A stretch of DNA of 64,000 bases, taken from Anaerofustis stercorihominis (GTDB lineage Bacteria; Bacillota; Clostridia; Eubacteriales; Anaerofustaceae). The position numbers and the translations under genes are program-made. The DNA lies in the NCBI RefSeq assembly GCF_005844425.1, contig NZ_SPHL01000001.1:1-64000 (forward strand), written 5' to 3'. Of this stretch, positions 37,367 to 46,148 are shown one piece after another (the first letter of the stretch is position 1; each line of letters begins with the position of its first letter). Below the pieces are notes generated by a model. It made no database searches. It was given only the letters and a program-made list of their open reading frames with translations, and had not been told where the DNA came from.

Positions 37367-37889
37367 ATTTGATTATTATACTGTAATTTTCTTTTCTTGG
37401 TTTTGCTTCTTTTATTTCGCCCTTTGAGTAACCAAGAGATAAAGCTCCTATCCCAACTAAATCATCACTTAAATTCCATTCTTTTAAAAGAGCTTTTCCT
37501 TCATCTGTATTAAACATTTCGTATTCTCTGTTTATCCAGCAAGTTGAAAGGCCCAAAGAATGAGCAGCAAGCATCATATTTTCAAGTGCACAAGTACCGT
37601 CTTGAACATGCGTTCTTGCATTTTTGTCAGCTAAAACTATTATTACTGTTGGAGCATCATAATAAGGATTTGAATCACTTCCCATAATCTCTGCATTCAT
37701 TTTTGCAAGTTTTGTTAAAGTATCTTTGTTTTGTACGGCCACGATAACAGGAGATTGTTTGCCCATTCCAGAAGGTGCATATTCACCTGATTTTAAAATA
37801 AGCTCAAGTGCTTTGTCACTTATTTGTGTATCCTTATAACTTCTTACGCTTCTTCTTGAAAGAATATTTTCAATAACCTGGTTTGACAT
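37365..37889 (-). CDS. Nitroreductase family protein
   Basis: 174 aa, FMN-dependent oxidoreductase of the short (NfnB-like) group. RRSVRSYKD at 12-20 is the FMN phosphate/flavin contact; YAPSGMGKQSP near 37; MLAAHSLGLSTCWIN near 107; GIGALSLGYS near 152. It reduces quinones or nitro-compounds with NAD(P)H, natural substrate unknown. Its closest features are those of the Clostridia ferredoxin-less subgroup. Monocistronic, AGGAGG ribosome site. Confidence 0.88.
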   Translation of the reverse strand: MSNQVIENILSRRSVRSYKDTQISDKALELILKSGEYAPSGMGKQSPVIVAVQNKDTLTKLAKMNAEIMGSDSNPYYDAPTVIIVLADKNARTHVQDGTCALENMMLAAHSLGLSTCWINREYEMFNTDEGKALLKEWNLSDDLVGIGALSLGYSKGEIKEAKPRKENYSIIIK

Positions 37890-37986
37890 ATAAATCCCTC
37901 CTAAACGTCTGTTATTATATATATTTTAATACAAATAATTAATATATACAATATTTAAGAATAAATAAGGATATATGTAATTTGTA

Positions 37987-38661
37987 TTAGTAACGTTTTT
38001 CAACTTCTTCAATAAACATTAGAGTAAATACTATAATAAGTCCTATTACTGAAAATAATACGGCTTTTGTGAAAAATATCTTTGTTAAAAGACTTCCAAT
38101 AATAGCACCTAAAATAAAGAAACATATTATTCCATAATATTGAATGCTATTTCTTAATAACTGTTTGTTTTTGGTTTGTTTGTATTTGTATAAATTTTCT
38201 GTTGCACTTCTTAAATTTCCTGTGCACATTGTTGTTGCATATGCATTGCCGTTTACTTTTCTAAAGCCCTCTACCTGCAAAGAGCATACAAAGGATATTA
38301 ATATGTTACATAAAGTGTCTAAATTTCCGGAAGGAATAAATCCTACAATTAAAAGAGTTATAATTTCAATTAAAATAATTATTTGTCTCCAATGTATGTT
38401 GTCGTTGTATTTATGTCTTTTCTTTATCATTTCTGCTGCAAGTATTCCGATAAAAAACGCGAATATAGGAAGGAAATAGAATCCAACCATTTGAAGATTT
38501 CCTTTTGATACATTTATTCCAAGCAAAACTATATTTCCTGTTTGGGCGTTTGCAAAAACACCTCCTCTTGAAATATAAGTATATGCATCTAGGAAACCTC
38601 CAACAATTGCCAAAATCATTCCCAGCCTATAGGTTTCGGACATTTGTTTCTTTTCTGTCAT
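37987..38661 (-). CDS. DUF1275 (YoaK) membrane protein, copy 1
   Basis: 224 aa with six hydrophobic segments. Family start: GGFLDAYTYISRGGVFANAQTGNIVLLG (residues about 16-43). Widespread inner-membrane family of unknown transport function. A paralogue with the same motif (GAYTFNLRGGVFCNAQTANFV) lies 7 kb away. It is downstream of rlmH on the same strand, 18 bases away, and may be co-transcribed with it. Confidence 0.85.
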   Translation of the reverse strand: MTEKKQMSETYRLGMILAIVGGFLDAYTYISRGGVFANAQTGNIVLLGINVSKGNLQMVGFYFLPIFAFFIGILAAEMIKKRHKYNDNIHWRQIIILIEIITLLIVGFIPSGNLDTLCNILISFVCSLQVEGFRKVNGNAYATTMCTGNLRSATENLYKYKQTKNKQLLRNSIQYYGIICFFILGAIIGSLLTKIFFTKAVLFSVIGLIIVFTLMFIEEVEKRY

Positions 38662-38679
38662 TTTATTGTCTTCCTTAGT

Positions 38680-39153
38680 TTATTTGTGATAGGTTTCATT
38701 GTTTATTATTTTAAAACTTCTATATATTTGTTCAAGTAACATTATTCTAAATAGCTGGTGGGGGAAAGTCATTTTGGAAAAGGAGATTTTTTTATCTGCC
38801 TTTTTAAGTACGCTGTCGCTTATTCCAAGGCTTCCGCCGATAATAAAGGTTATGTTGCTTTTGCCTGTTATTGATAAATTTTCTATTTGCTTTGAAAATT
38901 CTTCTGATGATAATTGTTTTCCTTTAATATCCATTGCAATAACAAAAGAGTTTTTAGGAATTTTTGAAATAATTTTTTCGCCTTCTTTTTCTTTTGCAAT
39001 ATTATCGAGAGAGTCATTACCGGTTAGTTTCTCATCCGGAAGTTGAATTAAATTTAACTTTACAAATCTTGAAAGTCTTTTTGAATATTCATTCTCAGCC
39101 ATAACCCAATATTTTTCTTTTAATTTACCTACACATATTATATTAATATTCAT
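38680..39153 (-). CDS. rlmH: 23S rRNA (pseudouridine-1915-N3)-methyltransferase RlmH
   Basis: 157 aa, normal length. SPOUT fold: N-terminal INIICVGKLKEKYW, ENEYSKRLSRF, IAMDIKGKQLSSEEF, the SAM-binding knot FIIGGSLGIS near 103, and the end FRIMLLEQIYRSFKIINNET then YHK. It methylates pseudouridine 1915 in helix 69 of assembled ribosomes. rlmH is usually origin-proximal in Firmicutes, consistent with parABS nearby. It overlaps the thioesterase gene by 11 bases. Confidence 0.95.
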   Translation of the reverse strand: MNINIICVGKLKEKYWVMAENEYSKRLSRFVKLNLIQLPDEKLTGNDSLDNIAKEKEGEKIISKIPKNSFVIAMDIKGKQLSSEEFSKQIENLSITGKSNITFIIGGSLGISDSVLKKADKKISFSKMTFPHQLFRIMLLEQIYRSFKIINNETYHK

Positions 39154-39901
39154 CTTTTTTCTTCCAAAGTATTTTTATTAATGTATAAATTTCATTTTCT
39201 TTACTGCATATTTTAATGTTTGTATATTTTTGCCCGTCTTCTATCGTATCTTTTGAATATACAATAGGTTTATCATTTATAGTAATTTGTTTTTTATATG
39301 TAACTTGGATTTTATAAGGTAGATAATTACTTAAAACATCTTCATCTACATAGTCTAAGAAATATGAAAAATATAAAGCATTGTTTACGTGATTGTTAGT
39401 ATCTAAATCGCAGTGTCTTATTTGAAGAGGTTTATATTCTACATTATTAAATAGTTCGTCATCAATTTTATCAACATCAAAGCCTCTTCCTTTTTCTATA
39501 TCTTCAATGTCATAAACATTTGCTATTTCTTTTGTTACTTTTCTTATTTTAAAAGTATCTTTTTCAACGAACAGCCATCTTGTTTTTGCTTCTATTAGAA
39601 TTTTTCCATTTTCATCTTTTAACAAAAATATTCTGTTACCATAGAATTTATTAAATGAATAAGGATATGTTTCAACTGTTATATTATCGCCTATTTTACC
39701 AAAGTGGTATATGTTCATATCATAATTTAAAAGTATCCAAGTAAGGTCACTTGTTCTGTCTATGCCAAGTGTTTCATCTTGTTTTAAAAATATATCTTGA
39801 AACCACCTTGCAGCTTCCATAGGTTTTAGTCTGTTAAAATTATCAACGTTTGAAAACTTTATTCTATGCTTTTCCGTTATATATGATTTTAAATTCTGCA
39901 C
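39143..39901 (-). CDS. Acyl-ACP thioesterase (FatA/B family)
   Basis: 252 aa, double hot-dog fold. It releases fatty acids from acyl carrier protein. Marks: RIKFSNVDNFNRLKPMEAARW near the start, TRWLFVEKDTFKIRK near 108, and the second-domain motif IRHCDLDTNNHVNNALYFSYF near 155-178, including the DTNNHVNN catalytic segment of plant-like bacterial thioesterases. First gene of a likely operon with rlmH and DUF1275. Confidence 0.9.
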   Translation of the reverse strand: MQNLKSYITEKHRIKFSNVDNFNRLKPMEAARWFQDIFLKQDETLGIDRTSDLTWILLNYDMNIYHFGKIGDNITVETYPYSFNKFYGNRIFLLKDENGKILIEAKTRWLFVEKDTFKIRKVTKEIANVYDIEDIEKGRGFDVDKIDDELFNNVEYKPLQIRHCDLDTNNHVNNALYFSYFLDYVDEDVLSNYLPYKIQVTYKKQITINDKPIVYSKDTIEDGQKYTNIKICSKENEIYTLIKILWKKKDEY

Positions 39902-39992
39902 TTTATCACCTGCTTATAATATTTTTTTATATTATACTACCAAAAATATAATTTTCAAATAATCCTTCAAATGTATCATATATATTTTTTTC

Positions 39993-40020
39993 TTGACAAA
40001 GGTATATGCGGTGATATAAT
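39993..40020 (+). promoter_or_regulatory. Promoter of the pantothenate-transport/coaX operon
   Basis: TTGACA (39993-39998), 16 bp, TATAAT (40015-40020). About 60 bases of transcribed leader precede the start, with GGT-AATA-ACC and CATCCTT/AAGGAGTG pairing that could fold over the upstream AAGGAG; no riboswitch class recognised. Confidence 0.75.
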
Positions 40021-40086
40021 GATTTTGTTAAAACGTCTTGCATCCTTGGTAATAACCTAAAAGAAGGAGTGAGAACGGAGGTAAAT

Positions 40087-40692
40087 ATGAATAATAAATT
40101 ATTTAAAGACACAAAATCTTTTACATTTTTAAGCATAATGCTTGCTTTAACTATTTTTTTCACTTATACGGTCGGAATGATTCCTACGGGGATGGCTTCG
40201 ATGGCAGTTCTTGCATTTTTCCCAACAGTTTTAACTTCACTTATATATGGTCCTAAGACGGGTGCATTTATGGGTATTTTAGCGGGAATTGTTGCTATGT
40301 CAAAAAATATCATAATGCCATCAGGATTACTTTCTCCTTATTTTATTAATCCTCTTGTATCAGTTTTCCCAAGAATGTTTATAGGAATTATACCTTATTA
40401 TGTATACAGACTTTTGGATAAAATAATAAAACAAAAAGATATAGTAGCCTTTATATCAGGAATGATGGGTGCTGTTACAAATACAGCTTTTGCAATGAGT
40501 ATGCTTTATCTTGTTTATGCAAAAGATATAATAGCTGTTACGGGAAAAGCTTTTAAAGTTGTTTTGCTTGGAATTATTACTTCTTCTTCTGTAATAGAAG
40601 CTATAATAATGGGTATTGCAACTTTTGCTGTTTTAAAAATTTATTTAATGAAAAAAAATACAATTGCGGCAAATATAAAAAAAGATATATAA
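40087..40692 (+). CDS. ECF transporter S component, copy 1 (probably pantothenate)
   Basis: 201 aa from ATG at 40087 (GGAGG upstream). Six hydrophobic segments typical of ECF substrate-binding S components; N-terminal LFKDTKSFTFLSIMLALTIFF is the face that contacts the ECF T subunit. No ATPase or T subunit here, so it would share the cell's general ECF module. It is followed by a closely similar copy and by pantothenate kinase coaX, so pantothenate or a precursor is the best guess for substrate. Confidence 0.82.
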   Translation: MNNKLFKDTKSFTFLSIMLALTIFFTYTVGMIPTGMASMAVLAFFPTVLTSLIYGPKTGAFMGILAGIVAMSKNIIMPSGLLSPYFINPLVSVFPRMFIGIIPYYVYRLLDKIIKQKDIVAFISGMMGAVTNTAFAMSMLYLVYAKDIIAVTGKAFKVVLLGIITSSSVIEAIIMGIATFAVLKIYLMKKNTIAANIKKDI

Positions 40693-40731
40693 AATTTATA
40701 TATAATTATAAAAAGAAAGAAGGATAATATA

Positions 40732-41322
40732 ATGGGTAGCTTATTTAAAGATACGAAGCAGTTTACATTTATGAGCATAATGTTTGGAATAACAATATTT
40801 TTTACTTATACTGCAGGAATGATTCCTGCAGGTATGGCTTCCGTTGCAATACTTTGTTTTATTCCAACTGTTCTTACATCTCTTATTTATGGAATAAAAG
40901 CTGGTGCATTTATGGGGGCGCTTGCTGGTCTTGTTACTCTTTCAAGAGCAATTATCGCTCCTGCGGGAATACTTGATCCATACTTTATAAATCCACTTGT
41001 ATCAGTTCTTCCAAGAATTTTTATAGGTATTGTTCCGTATTTTATATATAAGATTGTAAAAATATTAACAAAATCAAAGGCTTTAAGCTTTTTCTTTTCC
41101 GGTGCCTTTGGGGCAATAATAAATACAGCACTTGTTATGCCAATGTTATATTTAATTTATGGTACAGAAATTGCCAAAGCAGTAGGAACTAGTTTCAAAG
41201 TTCTTTTGATTGGTATTATTACATCTTCCATGTTGTTGGAAGCATTTGTAATGGGAATATTTACTGTTGCAATAATGATGGTATATATAAAGAAAAATCC
41301 AAATATAAAAGTAGAAAAATAG
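40732..41322 (+). CDS. ECF transporter S component, copy 2 (probably pantothenate)
   Basis: 196 aa. A tandem duplicate of the previous gene, sharing LFKDTKxFTFxSIM, FFTYTxGMIPxGMAS, PTVLTSLIYG, PYFINPLVSVxPRxFIGI and GIITSS by direct reading, well over half identical. The retained substrate-site pattern suggests the same or a closely related ligand. It is 9 bases before coaX, the strongest reason to link the pair to pantothenate uptake. Confidence 0.82.
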   Translation: MGSLFKDTKQFTFMSIMFGITIFFTYTAGMIPAGMASVAILCFIPTVLTSLIYGIKAGAFMGALAGLVTLSRAIIAPAGILDPYFINPLVSVLPRIFIGIVPYFIYKIVKILTKSKALSFFFSGAFGAIINTALVMPMLYLIYGTEIAKAVGTSFKVLLIGIITSSMLLEAFVMGIFTVAIMMVYIKKNPNIKVEK

Positions 41323-41331
41323 GAGAGAAAA

Positions 41332-42102
41332 ATGATTTTAGTTATTGATGTAGGCAATACCACTACACAACTTGGTATTTTTAAAAATGATAAGTTAATA
41401 CATGAGTTTAGATATATTACAAAGCAAGATAGAACAAGTGATGAAATAGGAACTCTTATAATAACATTCTTTTCTCATTTTGGTATTAATATAAAAGATT
41501 TTCAAGGAGCAATTATTTCAAGTGTTGTTCCTGATGTAAATTATCATTTAGTTAATGCAATAAAAAAATATTTATGTGTTACTCCTATGATTGTTGGTAG
41601 CGGAATTAAAACAGGTATTAACGTAAGAACAGATAACCCAAAAGAAGTAGGTGCAGACAGAATCGTAGATGCAGCGGCAGCTTATAATATATATAAATGT
41701 CCTGTTATAGTGGTAAACTTTGGAACTGCAACAAGATATGATTATGTAAATAAAGATGGAGTATTTTCTTATGCGGTAACATCTCCCGGTATTCAAATAT
41801 CAGCCGATGCACTTTGGAAACAAGCTGCAAAACTTCCTAAGATAGAAATAAAAAAACCAGATAGTATACTTGCAAGCAATACTATAACAAGTATGCAGGC
41901 AGGTCTTGTATACGGATATATCGGACAAGTTGAATATGTTATAAGAAAAATGAAAGAAGAATTAAACGAAGAGGGAATAAAAGTCGTAGCATGTGGAGGA
42001 TATGGAAAAATAATTTATCCTGAAACAAATGTTATAGACGATTTTGACCCATTACTTACATTAAAAGGATTAAAGATTATATATGACAAAAACAAAAAAT
42101 AA
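41332..42102 (+). CDS. coaX: Type III pantothenate kinase
   Basis: 256 aa. Phosphorylates pantothenate, first step of coenzyme A synthesis; CoaX is not feedback inhibited by CoA. ASKHA fold: MILVIDVGNTTTQLGIF at the start with catalytic Asp6, GADRIVDAAAAYNIY near 103, VVNFGTATRYDYV near 125, and VACGGYGKII near 221. Part of a tight run of genes from the ECF components to dus, overlapping dus by 20 bases. Confidence 0.95.
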   Translation: MILVIDVGNTTTQLGIFKNDKLIHEFRYITKQDRTSDEIGTLIITFFSHFGINIKDFQGAIISSVVPDVNYHLVNAIKKYLCVTPMIVGSGIKTGINVRTDNPKEVGADRIVDAAAAYNIYKCPVIVVNFGTATRYDYVNKDGVFSYAVTSPGIQISADALWKQAAKLPKIEIKKPDSILASNTITSMQAGLVYGYIGQVEYVIRKMKEELNEEGIKVVACGGYGKIIYPETNVIDDFDPLLTLKGLKIIYDKNKK

Positions 42103-43078
42103 TTATTTTAGCAAACTTTTTAAACAAAATAAAGGAATATTAGCTCCAATGGCAGGTGTAACAAACCTGCCTTATCGTATTTTTATGAAGGAAATGGGCT
42201 GTAGAATATTTGTAAGCGAAATGGTAAGCGCTAAAGGAATATTTTACGGAAGTAAAAACACATTTCCTTTAATGGAAACAAATGAAATCGAGCATAGGGA
42301 TTGTGCCTGTGGAATTCAAATATTCGGAAGCGACCCTGAAATTATGGGTAAGATAACAAATGAACATTTGAATGATACAGAGTTTGACTTTATAGATATA
42401 AATATGGGCTGTCCTATGAAGAAAATCGTAAATAATGGGGACGGTTCTGCGCTTTTAAAAGATCTTGTAAAAGCAAGAGAGGTTACTGAGGCTGTTAAGA
42501 AAAACTCAACTAAACCCTTAAGCGTAAAAGTAAGACTTGGCTTTAATGAAAAATATATACTCGATATTATAAAAGCTGTAGAAGACGGCGGAGCAGATAT
42601 GATTACCGTACACGGAAGAACAAGGGAGCAGGTATTCACCGGAGAAGTTGATTATGATGAAATTAAAAAAGCAAAAGAGAATGCAGATGTTCCTATAGTA
42701 GTAAACGGTGATTTGGATAACTACCTTAAAGCAAAGGAAAAAATGGATTATACAAAAACAGATGCCGTAATGATAGGAAGAGGGGCAAATTATGATCCGT
42801 TTATTTTTTCTCAGTTTAACGAACTTATTGAAGGTAAGGAAGTTAGCGTATATAATAATCAAGATAAAATAAATGCAGCAAGAAAACATTTTGAAATTCA
42901 TATGAAATACTCAACTGCAAAGAAAAGCGTTGTGGAATTTAGAAAATATTTATATTGGTATATAAAAGGAATAAAAAACAGTGCCAAAATACGAAACAGC
43001 ATAAATAACATTTTTGAACAAGAACAAGTATATGAAGTATTTGACAGAATAGACGATATATTAAAAGAAGGAGAATAA
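42083..43078 (+). CDS. dusB: tRNA-dihydrouridine synthase
   Basis: 331 aa, FMN-dependent TIM barrel. Reduces uridine in the tRNA D-loop. LAPMAGVTNLPYRIFMKEMG near 20-40, SEMVSAKGI, the catalytic cysteine in DINMGCPMKKIVNNGDGSALL near 112, VKVRLGF near 148, and MITVHGRTREQVFTGEVDY near 176. The start overlaps the coaX end by 20 bases. DusB-like by neighbourhood (coaX-dus is frequent in Clostridia); subclass not certain. Confidence 0.92.
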   Translation: MTKTKNNYFSKLFKQNKGILAPMAGVTNLPYRIFMKEMGCRIFVSEMVSAKGIFYGSKNTFPLMETNEIEHRDCACGIQIFGSDPEIMGKITNEHLNDTEFDFIDINMGCPMKKIVNNGDGSALLKDLVKAREVTEAVKKNSTKPLSVKVRLGFNEKYILDIIKAVEDGGADMITVHGRTREQVFTGEVDYDEIKKAKENADVPIVVNGDLDNYLKAKEKMDYTKTDAVMIGRGANYDPFIFSQFNELIEGKEVSVYNNQDKINAARKHFEIHMKYSTAKKSVVEFRKYLYWYIKGIKNSAKIRNSINNIFEQEQVYEVFDRIDDILKEGE

Positions 43079-43082
43079 AAAT

Positions 43083-43958
43083 ATGAAAAGCATGACGGGC
43101 TTTGGAAGAGGTGAATATAGAAGTGAAAACCTTGTAATTGATGTTGAAATAAAAACAATCAATCATCGTTACAGAGATTTTAATATAAGACTTCCAAGAA
43201 GATATTCAGCCTTTGAAGAAAAAATCAGAAACCTTATAAGTGAAAAAGTAAACAGAGGAAGAATAGATGTATTTATAAAGACTGAAAAATTTGGAAGTGA
43301 AGATGTATCTCTTCATTATGATAAAGAGCTTGCAGGGGAATATTATCAAATATTAAATCAAATAAAAAATGATTTCCCTGGGGTAAATGATGATATATCA
43401 ATCATAAACATTGCAAGATATCCTGATGTAATAAAAGCAGAAGAAGCAGAAATTGACCTTGAGGAACAATGGAAATACTTTGAAAGTACCATAAAAGAAG
43501 CAGTAGATACACTTGTTGAAAGCAGAAGTGCAGAAGGTGAAGCATTAAAGAAAGATTTCGTAAAAAGAATTAATATTATCGATGAACAAAAAGAAACAAT
43601 ATCAAAACTTGCTCACGAAATCCCAGAAAATTATGCAAAAGAATTAAATGACCATATAGAAAAATATAAAATAGGCGTTATTGATTCTGATAGGATAGCA
43701 ACTGAAATTGCACTTTATGCAGAAAGAGTAAACATAACAGAAGAACTTGTAAGACTTTCAAACCATTTAAAATCTTTCCTTTCAATAATAGAAAAAAAAG
43801 AACCTATTGGAAGAAAGCTTGATTTTCTTTTACAGGAAATTAACAGAGAAGCAAACACAATTGCATCAAAATCAAACAGCTTTGAAATAAGTACTGCAGT
43901 TGTTGAAATAAAAAGCGAGCTAGAAAAAATAAGAGAACAAGTTCAAAATATAGAATAG
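43083..43958 (+). CDS. yicC: YicC family protein (putative endoribonuclease)
   Basis: 291 aa, normal length. N-terminal MKSMTGFGRGEYRSENLV then EIKTINHRYRDFNIRLPR, and the C-terminal EPIGRKLDFLLQEINREANT with KSNSFEISTAVVEIKSELEKI, are highly conserved. YicC proteins have been shown to act in RNA decay as endoribonucleases. It is encoded immediately before gmk, the usual Firmicute arrangement, with 12 bases between. Confidence 0.93.
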   Translation: MKSMTGFGRGEYRSENLVIDVEIKTINHRYRDFNIRLPRRYSAFEEKIRNLISEKVNRGRIDVFIKTEKFGSEDVSLHYDKELAGEYYQILNQIKNDFPGVNDDISIINIARYPDVIKAEEAEIDLEEQWKYFESTIKEAVDTLVESRSAEGEALKKDFVKRINIIDEQKETISKLAHEIPENYAKELNDHIEKYKIGVIDSDRIATEIALYAERVNITEELVRLSNHLKSFLSIIEKKEPIGRKLDFLLQEINREANTIASKSNSFEISTAVVEIKSELEKIREQVQNIE

Positions 43959-43970
43959 TAGGAGAAGAAA

Positions 43971-44516
43971 ATGAGAGGAAACTTATTTGTAATATCAGGT
44001 CCTTCAGGAAGTGGCAAAAGTACAATATGTTCACTTCTTGAAAAAGAAGATAAAATAAAGATATCAATTTCAGCAACAACAAGAGATAAAAGAACAGGTG
44101 AAGTTGACGGAGTAAATTATTTCTTTCTTACAAAAGAAGAATTTGAAAAAAAGATAAAGGAAAATGCTTTTTACGAATATGCCAATGTATTTAATAATTA
44201 CTACGGTACTTTAAAAGCAAAAGTTGATGAAATGCTCGATGAAGGATATCATGTAATACTTGAAATTGATGTTCAAGGAGCAATGCAGATAAAAGAACAA
44301 AATAGTGAAGCAAAGTTAATCTTTATAATGCCTCCAAGCGAAGAAGAGCTTATAAACAGACTTACAGGAAGAAACACTGAAAGTGAAGAACAGCTTAAAC
44401 TTAGAATAGGCACGGCAAAAAAAGAGATATCATATAAAGATAAATACGATTATGTTGTAGTAAATGATAATCTTGAAAAAGCCGTAGAAGAAATAAAAGA
44501 AATAATTTTAAAATAA
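43971..44516 (+). CDS. gmk: Guanylate kinase
   Basis: 181 aa, slightly short of the usual 190-205. Phosphorylates GMP to GDP. P-loop SGPSGSGKSTIC at 9-20, SATTRDKRTGEVDGVNYFFL near 36-55, EYANVFNNYYGTLKA near 67, EIDVQGAMQIK near 98, and lid residues in INRLTGRNTESEEQLKLR. It completes GDP synthesis begun by guaBA elsewhere in the window. It ends at a short terminator. Confidence 0.95.
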   Translation: MRGNLFVISGPSGSGKSTICSLLEKEDKIKISISATTRDKRTGEVDGVNYFFLTKEEFEKKIKENAFYEYANVFNNYYGTLKAKVDEMLDEGYHVILEIDVQGAMQIKEQNSEAKLIFIMPPSEEELINRLTGRNTESEEQLKLRIGTAKKEISYKDKYDYVVVNDNLEKAVEEIKEIILK

Positions 44517-44540
44517 AATCGACAAAATAGTCGGTTTTTT
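44515..44540 (+). terminator. Terminator after gmk
   Basis: Stem with core CGAC/GTCG plus flanking A-T pairs, loop AAAATA, then a T-run. Confidence 0.7.
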
Positions 44541-44572
44541 TGTATAATAAAATAAAAAAAGGAAGAAAGCAA

Positions 44573-45241
44573 ATGGAATATAAAATCAGCCCATCTCTTA
44601 TGTGTATGGATTTACTTAATATCGAAAAGCAAATAAAAATACTAAATAAATATGTATATTCATATCATGTTGACATAATAGACGGAGTATACTTCAAGAA
44701 TTTTTCTTTTACACCCCCTTTTATGAAGGCTATACGAACTATTACAGATAAAAAGTTAGATGCACATGTAATGTTAATAGATCCATTTTATTATTTAGAA
44801 GAAATGGTTGAAAGCGGGGCAGACTGTGTAAGTATTCACAGCGAGAAACTTATAAACGAAGCATTTAGAACAGCAAAATTTCTTCATGATAGAAATAAAG
44901 ATTTTGGGGTAGTGTTAAGTCCCGAAGCAAAAGCAAGTGATTTGGAAAAATATATTGAAAAGGTAGATAAAGTTACTGTAATGAGCGAAGAACCTGGGTT
45001 TGCCGGAGGAGAGTTTATTTCTGGAAGTCTTGATACAATAAAAGAACTTGTTAAAATTAGAGAAGAAAAGAAATTAAACTTTTTGATTGAAGTTGATGGA
45101 GTAGTAAATAAAGATCATTTTAGAGAATATAAAGATGCGGGAGTTGATATTTATATAGTAGGAAACAGAGGATTATTTTCTCTTGATGATGATTTGGAAA
45201 AAGCAGTAAATATAACCCTTGAACAAATAGCAAAAGCATAA
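44573..45241 (+). CDS. Ribulose-phosphate 3-epimerase-like protein (AlsE-like)
   Basis: 222 aa from ATG at 44573, with GGAAG upstream; an earlier in-frame ATG lies in the terminator region. RPE fold: KISPSLMCMDLLNIEKQI, YHVDIIDGVYFKNFSFTP (metal-binding His and Asp), DAHVMLIDP, VTVMSEEPGFAGGEFI with catalytic-loop features and LIEVDGVVN. The normal MSVxPGFGGQ of true Rpe is MSEEPGFAGG, closer to allulose-6-phosphate 3-epimerase types. Substrate is therefore a ketose phosphate, precise one unknown. Confidence 0.83.
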   Translation: MEYKISPSLMCMDLLNIEKQIKILNKYVYSYHVDIIDGVYFKNFSFTPPFMKAIRTITDKKLDAHVMLIDPFYYLEEMVESGADCVSIHSEKLINEAFRTAKFLHDRNKDFGVVLSPEAKASDLEKYIEKVDKVTVMSEEPGFAGGEFISGSLDTIKELVKIREEKKLNFLIEVDGVVNKDHFREYKDAGVDIYIVGNRGLFSLDDDLEKAVNITLEQIAKA

Positions 45242-45267
45242 AAAGAACGGTACTACCGTTCTTTTTT
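45241..45267. terminator. Bidirectional terminator
   Basis: Stem AAAAGAACGG / CCGTTCTTTT, loop TACTA, between the epimerase and DUF1275 copy 2. Confidence 0.8.
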
Positions 45268-45985
45268 AATGTCCCGCAGGTTTTCTATAAAGTAGATCAT
45301 GTTCTTTATATGTATCCCCGTATATAAATATAGCTAAAGTTATTAAAAGAGGAATAATAGCAAGCCATATTGATTTTTCAACAAGAAAACTACAAGCAAA
45401 TGTTAATATAAATCCACCTATTACAAAGAAGAATAACATACATAAATGAGTTAAGCATTTATTTAACAATGTATAGTCTTTTTTCCTTATGATTCTTGAC
45501 ATCGCTATTCCTATTTGTCTTAAATGATTAGTGCAAAAAGTTGTGGACATTGGAATGCCTTCAGCTTGTCTGAATGTATTATACTGCATTGAAGCAATAA
45601 AATTAATGGATAACTGTACTATTTGATTTGGAAGTGTAAGAGGAATAAGCCCCATGATAAAAAGAACAATTATTTCAAAAGCGATAAGATACGTATCCCA
45701 TCGTAAAAATCCCAGTTTTTTTATTGGAGAGGGGAGAGATTCTGATATGAAAGCTCCGAGAAAGTAAGCAGTTATTGGAATTAAAAAATAAAAACCGTGT
45801 GATATGTTTCCTTTTCCAAATGCGATTGCCATCATTACAAAGTTTGCTGTTTGTGCATTACAAAACACACCGCCTCTTAGATTAAAAGTATATGCTCCCA
45901 TCATTCCTGCACTGCACATCAAAAGCAAATATACCAGTTTCGATTCACAAAAAAGGTATTTTGAATTATTTTTTTCTTTATTCAT
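45266..45985 (-). CDS. DUF1275 (YoaK) membrane protein, copy 2
   Basis: 239 aa, six hydrophobic segments and the family start GAYTFNLRGGVFCNAQTANFV near residue 30, PSPIKKLGFLRWDTYLIAFE in the middle, and STTFCTNHLRQIG near 150 corresponding to TTMCTGNLRS of copy 1. A diverged paralogue of the gene at 38 kb (G to A in the NAQTG motif). Function unknown. Monocistronic. Confidence 0.85.
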   Translation of the reverse strand: MNKEKNNSKYLFCESKLVYLLLMCSAGMMGAYTFNLRGGVFCNAQTANFVMMAIAFGKGNISHGFYFLIPITAYFLGAFISESLPSPIKKLGFLRWDTYLIAFEIIVLFIMGLIPLTLPNQIVQLSINFIASMQYNTFRQAEGIPMSTTFCTNHLRQIGIAMSRIIRKKDYTLLNKCLTHLCMLFFFVIGGFILTFACSFLVEKSIWLAIIPLLITLAIFIYGDTYKEHDLLYRKPAGH

Positions 45986-46077
45986 ATTCTTACCTCAAAA
46001 CATGTTATGTTTTATAGTATAGAACAGTAGCAATAAAACTTCAAGTGTTAAAGAAATATGATTATTTCCTGGGTAAT

Positions 46078-46111
46078 AAAAAGAAGAGTCATATATATGA
46101 CTCTTCTTTTG
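46078..46111. terminator. Terminator of the nitrogen-assimilation operon
   Basis: Stem AAAAGAAGAGTCATA / TATGACTCTTCTTTT, 40 bases past the ANTAR gene stop on the minus strand. Confidence 0.75.
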
Positions 46112-46148
46112 GGTAAAATTATATATTAAAAGTAAAAATGATAGATAT

